A DNA stretch of 6,952 nt, taken from positions 1-6,952 of the forward strand of contig DATDKZ010000075.1 of assembly GCA_036519575.1 (NCBI GenBank). The letters run 5' to 3'. Below are positions 4,901 through 6,952 of this stretch, in pieces. Under the pieces are notes generated by a model, which made no database searches, was not told the origin of the DNA, and was given only the letters and a program-made list of their open reading frames with translations. This DNA is from AC-69 sp036519575 (GTDB taxonomy: Bacteria; Actinomycetota; UBA4738; HRBIN12). A program made the position numbers and the translations under genes. Each line of letters opens with the position of its first letter. Position 1 is the stretch's first letter.

Positions 4901-5715
4901 GTGGTGCCCTCCGGGTTCATGCTGCCGGAGCGGAACCCCTCCAGGTCCAGGGTGACGTAGCGGTAGCCCAGAGCCTTCAGGCCGTCCACCACCTGCGCTC
5001 GGGTGTCCGGCTGGGCCAGGCGGGGGAGATCGTCCGTCTCGACCTCCACCCGAGCGACGTCCCCATGCACTCGGACCCGGCATTGGGCGAATCCGAGATC
5101 CTTCAACAACCGCTCGGCCCGTCCGACCTTCGACAGCTCCTCCACGCTGATCCTCACCCCGAAAGCGATCCTCGACGACAGGCAGGCCGACGCGGGCTTG
5201 TCCCACGTCGGGATGCCGAGGCCCCGGGCGGCCTCCCGGACCTCCGCCTTGGTGAATCCCACCTCGACCAGAGGGTGGCGGATCCCGTGCTCCTTCGCCG
5301 CCCGGAGCCCGGGCCGGTAGTCCCCCAGGTCGTCCACGTTGGCCCCCGAGACGACCACCGAGGTGCCGGCATCCTCGGCCACCCGGCCGAGGACGCCGTA
5401 CAGCTCGGACTTGCAGTGGAAGCAGCGGTCGACGCCATTCGCCAGGTAGGCCTCGTCCTCGGTCTCCCGGGTTCGGACGGCGCGGTGGCGGACCCCCAAG
5501 ACGCCGGCCACCCGGCGGGCCTCGGCCAGCTCGCCCGGCGGGAGCGAGGGCGAGACCGCGGTGACCGCCAGGGCCCGGTCCCCCAGGGCCCGAACCGCGG
5601 CCGCCGCCACGAGGGTCGAGTCCGTGCCTCCCGAGTAGGCCACCACGACGCCGGGATGTGGCTCGAACCACCGTTGGAGCTGGACGAGTTTTGTCGCGAC
5701 GTTTCGGTCCACCAT
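4897..5715 (-). CDS. larE: LarE-like ATP-dependent sacrificial sulfur transferase
   Basis: 272 residues, typical for LarE. The PP-loop ATP site is YSGGTDST (27-34), matching the SGGxDST pattern used to adenylate the substrate. RCFHCK (97-102) and DKPASACLSSRIAFG (172-186) are family motifs; Cys178 in the latter aligns with the sulfur-donating Cys176 of Lactiplantibacillus LarE. LarE adenylates a nicotinate-derived carboxylate and converts it to a thiocarboxylate, giving up its own cysteine sulfur, to make the nickel-pincer cofactor of lactate racemase. LarB, LarC and LarA are absent from the window, so another sulfur acceptor is possible. Start: ATG 5715 is preferred by fit to LarE N-termini and a weak CACAAT hexamer 8 nt upstream; GTG 5733 would add six residues (MPQSSS). 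It heads an operon with the NIL-domain and thioesterase genes and lies 160 bp after groEL. Confidence 0.9.
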   Translation of the reverse strand: MVDRNVATKLVQLQRWFEPHPGVVVAYSGGTDSTLVAAAAVRALGDRALAVTAVSPSLPPGELAEARRVAGVLGVRHRAVRTRETEDEAYLANGVDRCFHCKSELYGVLGRVAEDAGTSVVVSGANVDDLGDYRPGLRAAKEHGIRHPLVEVGFTKAEVREAARGLGIPTWDKPASACLSSRIAFGVRISVEELSKVGRAERLLKDLGFAQCRVRVHGDVARVEVETDDLPRLAQPDTRAQVVDGLKALGYRYVTLDLEGFRSGSMNPEGTT

Positions 5716-5754
5716 GCTCGAGGATTGTGGCACGCGCGGCCGTGCCGGAGATGC

Positions 5755-5790
5755 AGACGGGCCCCGGGACCTCGGTCCCGGGGCCCGTCT
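5755..5790. terminator. Strong GC-rich hairpin downstream of groEL
   Basis: AGACGGGCCCCGGGAC (5755-5770) and GTCCCGGGGCCCGTCT (5775-5790) form a perfect 16-bp stem with a CTCG loop. It begins 85 nt after the groEL stop and ends 39 nt before the larE start, on the minus strand. There is no T-tract after it, as is usual for many GC-rich actinobacterial hairpin terminators. A second, imperfect stem (CCGGAG near 5793 with CCCCTCCGG near 5831-5839) lies just upstream of it. Confidence 0.65.
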
Positions 5791-5875
5791 CGCCGGAGAG
5801 AGGGGGGCTCCTGCGAGTTCTTCGCCGGCGCCCCTCCGGTGGTTCGGATGCCGTTCGTTGCGGTTGTGTGACGGC

Positions 5876-6952
<1,077 letters not shown>

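Noticed and set aside
4670..5671. 333-residue minus-strand frame ending in the NIL domain
   Set aside because: The first about 257 residues are Gly, Pro and Arg-rich shadow sequence of larE in another frame. The real gene starts at GTG 4900 with a Shine-Dalgarno and a GTGA overlap with the larE stop.
5065..5871. 268-residue plus-strand frame opposite larE
   Set aside because: Antisense shadow of larE that also reads through the hairpin. No domain features.

Overview
The window looks like chromosomal housekeeping DNA from an uncultured, high-GC Actinomycetota-type bacterium. This is inferred from GC-rich third codon positions, GTG starts coupled to upstream stops, a GroEL tail of the Gly-rich MDDF type, small conserved proteins of actinobacterial style, and several start codons that sit 8-9 nt after a -10 hexamer (leaderless-type promoters). 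No database search was possible, so the taxonomic placement is tentative. I saw no tRNA, rRNA, CRISPR array, insertion sequence or phage gene.

Layout. (1) Positions 1-1320, minus strand: a secreted or membrane-anchored protein with a signal peptide and one C-terminal membrane helix. It is followed, with a GTGA stop/start overlap, by the start of a PqqD-domain protein that runs off the left edge and is probably a membrane peptidase of the M50-like 'peptide zinc metalloprotease' type. (2) Positions 1499-1669, plus strand: a possible 56-residue basic protein. (3) Positions 1718-3016: a PrmC/HemK-like methyltransferase (minus strand) divergent from a GroES-like co-chaperonin (plus strand), sharing a 66-bp promoter region. 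(4) Positions 3017-4198: a YjbQ/UPF0047 protein (minus) divergent from an unnamed protein with a ribbon-helix-helix-like C-terminus (plus), sharing a 47-bp AT-rich region with repeated GTAAT half-sites, then a convergent 64-residue conserved small protein (minus). (5) Positions 4269-5715, minus strand: a tight three-gene operon of LarE-like sulfur transferase, NIL-domain protein and hotdog acyl-CoA thioesterase, all with stop/start overlaps. (6) Positions 5876-6952, minus strand: the C-terminal two thirds of GroEL, truncated at the right edge and followed by a 16-bp perfect hairpin.

Themes. Two chaperonin genes (GroES-like and GroEL) lie about 3 kb apart in opposite orientations, not as a groES-groEL operon. 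The larE-NIL-thioesterase operon suggests sulfur chemistry without the usual lactate racemase partners. The PqqD-domain gene with its coupled membrane protein is the best candidate for a poorly described system, but most of it lies outside the window. The regulator with its GTAAT-repeat promoter is the best self-contained regulatory unit.
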